From an uncultured Clostridia bacterium (GTDB lineage Bacteria > Bacillota > Clostridia > Christensenellales > Christensenellaceae), in assembly GCA_947063485.1 (NCBI GenBank), contig CAMSSU010000013.1, positions 1-43,101 on the forward strand: a stretch of 43,101 nt of DNA, read 5' to 3'. Below the pieces are notes generated by a model. The model was given only the letters and a program-made list of their open reading frames with translations. It had not been told where the DNA came from and searched no databases. The position numbers and the translations under genes were made by a program. This document shows, piece by piece, positions 40,803 to 43,101 of the stretch (positions within the stretch are counted from its first letter, which is position 1; each line of letters begins with the position of its first letter).

Positions 40803-41579
40803 ATGAATATTTTTAAAGAACTTTACAACTACCGGCAGATGATCTTCAGCCTGGTCAAGCGGGATTTGCGCGGGCGGTATAAGGGGTCGGTCTTTGGCTT
40901 TTTGTGGACGTTTTTAAACCCGCTTTTGCAGCTGGTCGTCTATACGTTCGTGTTCGCCTTTTTGCTCAAATCCGACATCGAGAACTACTATCTGTTTTTG
41001 TTCGTGGCGCTGATTCCCTGGCTGTTTTTCTCCACGGCCATCACGGGCGGTTCGGGCAGCGTATTGCATCAATCGGGCATGGTAACCAAAATCTACTTCC
41101 CGAGGGAAGTGCTTCCCATTTCGCATGTTACCAGCGCGTTTATCAACATGCTGTATTCCTTTATCGTGGTGTTCATTGTGATCATCATCGCCCAGGTGCC
41201 GGTGAACCCTGTGGCGCTGCTGTATCTGCCTGTCGTCCTAGTTGTGGAATATTTCCTGGCCCTTGGGATCACCATGCTGGTCTCGGCCATCACGGTCTAT
41301 TTCCGGGATCTGGAGTTCATTTTGAGCATCTTCATGATGGCATGGCAGTATCTGACGCCCGTCATGTATGCTGTGGATATTGTGCCTGAGCATCTGCTGA
41401 AGATTTTCATGCTCAACCCCATGACGCCCATCACCATCGCGTACCGGGATATCCTCTATTATGCCAAAGCGCCGGATCTCTCCACGCTGCTGCTGGCCAT
41501 CGGCATGAGCGCCGTGTTTATGCTGATTGGGTTCTGGGCGTTTGGAAGGCTGAAAAAGCGCTTTGCGGAAGAGATGTAG
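40803..41579 (+). CDS. wzm: Polysaccharide ABC exporter permease (ABC-2, Wzm/TagG family)
   Basis: A 258-residue membrane permease with six predicted helices, exporting lipid-linked polysaccharide. Visible: LVKRDLRGRYKGSVFGFLWT (the conserved N-terminal amphipathic entry), NPLLQLVVYTFVFAFLL, and LNPMTPITIAYRDILYY near the C-terminus. It could equally serve O-antigen-like glycan or teichoic acid; a mannose-based glycan is suggested by manA/manC upstream. It is followed at 12 bp by its ATPase. Confidence 0.92.
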   Translation: MNIFKELYNYRQMIFSLVKRDLRGRYKGSVFGFLWTFLNPLLQLVVYTFVFAFLLKSDIENYYLFLFVALIPWLFFSTAITGGSGSVLHQSGMVTKIYFPREVLPISHVTSAFINMLYSFIVVFIVIIIAQVPVNPVALLYLPVVLVVEYFLALGITMLVSAITVYFRDLEFILSIFMMAWQYLTPVMYAVDIVPEHLLKIFMLNPMTPITIAYRDILYYAKAPDLSTLLLAIGMSAVFMLIGFWAFGRLKKRFAEEM

Positions 41580-41591
41580 GGCGGTGAGAAA

Positions 41592-42899
41592 ATGAGCGCA
41601 ATCAAAGTAAGCAATGTCAAAAAACAGTTCCGGGTCTATCTGGACAAAGGCTCCAGCCTTAAGGAGCGGTTTTTATCCTTCAAGAGAAATAAATACGAGG
41701 TGCGCACGGTCCTAAACGGTGTGAGCTTTGAAGTGGGCCGGGGCGAGGCTGTGGGCCTCATCGGCCATAACGGCTGCGGCAAGAGCACGCTGTTAAAACT
41801 GCTGACGCGCATCATGTACCCAAACGAGGGCAATATCGAGATGAACGGCCGGGTCTCCAGCCTTATCGAGCTGGGCGCCGGGTTCCACCCGGATATGAGC
41901 GGCCGGGAGAATATCTATATCAACGCCGCCATCTTCGGCCTGACCAAAAGGGAAATCGATGCCCGGCTGGATGATATCATCGCCTTTTCCGAGCTGGAAG
42001 AGTTCATCGATAACCCGGTGCGGACGTATTCTTCGGGCATGTATATGCGCCTTGCCTTCTCCGTGGCCATCAATGTGGACGCGGATATTCTGCTCATCGA
42101 TGAAATTCTGGCCGTGGGCGATGCCAACTTCCAGATGAAATGCTTCAACCGTCTGCGGGAGATCAAGCAGCAGGGCGTTACCATCGTGCTGGTTTCCCAC
42201 GCGCTCTCGCAAATCGAGCAGATCTGCGACCGCACCATCTGGATCCAGGATGGCCTAATCCGTATGGACGGCAAACCCCGGGATGTGCATATGGTGTATT
42301 CCGATTTTATGGGTGAAAAACGCCAACAAGTTGCCCAAAAAGAGCAGGAGCGAAAGAGGAAGGAAGAGGAGCGCAAGAAGGAGAAATCAGAGAACGAGGA
42401 AAAAGAAAAAGCTGAGCAGATGGTTCCTCAAAACCCAGGGTTGGGATTGCCGGGGGAAATTAAACGCTGGGGCAATGGCCTGGCGAAGATTGGGGATGTA
42501 TGCATGAAAAATGCCGCAGGCGTAGAGCGCATTGTCTTTACTACGGGCGAGCCCATTACCATTGAGATGCACTATCAGGTGCAGCAGCCTGTGGAAGATG
42601 CGGTATTTGGATTCGGTATCTTTCGGATGGATGGCGTGCAGTGTTATGGCTCCAATACCCGCATTGATAGATATGAAAAGTTCAGCATAGAGCAGGATGG
42701 CATGCTGCGTGTGCAGGTGGATGCACTTAATCTCATGCCTGGGGTATATATGCTGGATGTTACGATAGAGCAAGAAATGGAAGTTCCAGTAGATTATTAT
42801 CGGGATGCCGTGCGCTTTGAGATGCGCTCTCCTTATTCGGATGTCGGAGTGAGCCGTTTGCAACATACTTTTACTTGGGAGGAAAAAGGAAATGAGTGA
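41592..42899 (+). CDS. wzt: Polysaccharide ABC exporter ATPase with Wzt C-terminal domain
   Basis: A 435-residue ATPase. The NBD (about 1-240) has Walker A GHNGCGKST, the family loop IELGAGFHPDMSGRENIYIN, signature YSSGMYMRLAFSVAI and Walker B ILLIDEILAVGD. A Lys/Glu-rich charged linker (about 245-275) follows, then a beta-rich Wzt_C domain (about 280-430) that in O-antigen exporters recognises the modified non-reducing end of the glycan. The last third has visibly lower GC and different codon choice from the NBD, suggesting domain exchange (inference). A short GGTG precedes the ATG. Confidence 0.93.
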   Translation: MSAIKVSNVKKQFRVYLDKGSSLKERFLSFKRNKYEVRTVLNGVSFEVGRGEAVGLIGHNGCGKSTLLKLLTRIMYPNEGNIEMNGRVSSLIELGAGFHPDMSGRENIYINAAIFGLTKREIDARLDDIIAFSELEEFIDNPVRTYSSGMYMRLAFSVAINVDADILLIDEILAVGDANFQMKCFNRLREIKQQGVTIVLVSHALSQIEQICDRTIWIQDGLIRMDGKPRDVHMVYSDFMGEKRQQVAQKEQERKRKEEERKKEKSENEEKEKAEQMVPQNPGLGLPGEIKRWGNGLAKIGDVCMKNAAGVERIVFTTGEPITIEMHYQVQQPVEDAVFGFGIFRMDGVQCYGSNTRIDRYEKFSIEQDGMLRVQVDALNLMPGVYMLDVTIEQEMEVPVDYYRDAVRFEMRSPYSDVGVSRLQHTFTWEEKGNE

Positions 42900-43101
42900 G
42901 CAGGTCAATATTGAGCGGATTATGGAAGAAATTCGCCAGCAGATTCGTGAAAATAGTCTTGAGGAAATAAGCGAGGAAGAAGCCGGCGAAGAGCAGATCA
43001 GTATTGAGCAGATTATGCAAGAGCTTTGGCAGCAAATTCAGGAAAAGGGAGTCTCTTTAGATATTCCAGAATTTTCTGGGGTTTGGGAATCCCCGATATC
43101 T
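42892..43101 (+). CDS. Partial ORF with repeated IM-E-I-Q-Q motif, cut by the window end
   Basis: Only 70 residues are visible and the frame is open at the end. The start overlaps the Wzt stop by 8 nt, with GGGAGGAAAAAGGA just upstream. The N-terminus carries two copies of one motif: VNIERIMEEIRQQIRE (residues 5-20) and ISIEQIMQELWQQIQE (about 37-52), separated by an acidic run. Similar N-terminal segments precede methyltransferase or glycosyltransferase domains in some clostridial glycan clusters (from memory, not checked). The protein may modify the exported glycan. The DNA is clearly more AT-rich than the operon upstream. Confidence 0.75.
   Translation, partial: MSEQVNIERIMEEIRQQIRENSLEEISEEEAGEEQISIEQIMQELWQQIQEKGVSLDIPEFSGVWESPIS

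Overview
The window looks like chromosomal DNA of a GC-rich member of the Clostridia (Bacillota), plausibly a gut anaerobe of the Christensenellales or Oscillospirales type. The evidence is strong AGGAGG-type ribosome binding sites, TTGACA-N17-TATAAT promoters, an M-box riboswitch, a group II ECF transporter, an AroH-type DAHP synthase and TTG/GTG starts. The genus is an inference only. I see no rRNA, tRNA, insertion sequence, prophage or CRISPR array.

Layout. 1-2 kb: an AGAC tetranucleotide tract and a surface-anchored protein. 2-5.1 kb: mgtA behind an M-box riboswitch, an intrinsic terminator and a previously unannotated 36-codon leader ORF. 5.2-8.4 kb: nitroreductase, a DUF4236 protein and a CNNM/CorC-type CBS protein. 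8.5-10.9 kb: a polar amino-acid ABC transporter whose lipoprotein appears to be a circular permutant. 11-15.8 kb: a small zinc-ribbon protein, then an operon of phosphoribosyltransferase, fused EcfA-EcfA ATPase, EcfT, creatininase-family amidohydrolase and S component, preceded by a structured leader RNA. 16.1-25 kb: one aromatic amino-acid operon (aroF-tyrA-aroB-aroA-aroC-pheA-aroEK-aroQ-MGMT) that starts with a Tyr/Phe-rich leader peptide and attenuator. 25.1-27.4 kb: HAD hydrolase, VanX-like dipeptidase, TfoX-C protein and PPC-domain protein. 27.4-31.8 kb: two SIS-domain paralogues, a second nitroreductase, a 2-hydroxyacid dehydrogenase and an initiating sugar-phosphate transferase. 32.1-36 kb: two GT4 glycosyltransferases and two membrane proteins. 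36-43.1 kb: a third SIS paralogue, phosphoglucomutase/phosphomannomutase, manA, manC, and the Wzm/Wzt polysaccharide exporter running into a truncated ORF.

How the parts fit. The aro operon carries every step from DAHP to chorismate and on to prephenate, phenylpyruvate and hydroxyphenylpyruvate; its leader would make expression respond to charged Tyr/Phe tRNA. The right-hand third makes surface glycan: hexose-phosphate interconversion and GDP-mannose supply (PGM/PMM, ManA, ManC), a priming transferase, glycosyltransferases and an ABC exporter whose ATPase has a Wzt-type C-terminal domain.

Most notable signals: (1) the circularly permuted solute-binding lipoprotein; (2) a ribosome-mediated attenuator with 8 aromatic codons out of 9 in a Gram-positive-type genome; (3) an M-box followed by a DDD/PLP-containing leader ORF before mgtA; (4) an ECF transporter operon with creatininase-family and phosphoribosyltransferase enzymes, suggesting an undescribed salvage route; (5) three SIS paralogues within 9 kb. 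All calls rest on reading the sequence; no database search or folding program was run.
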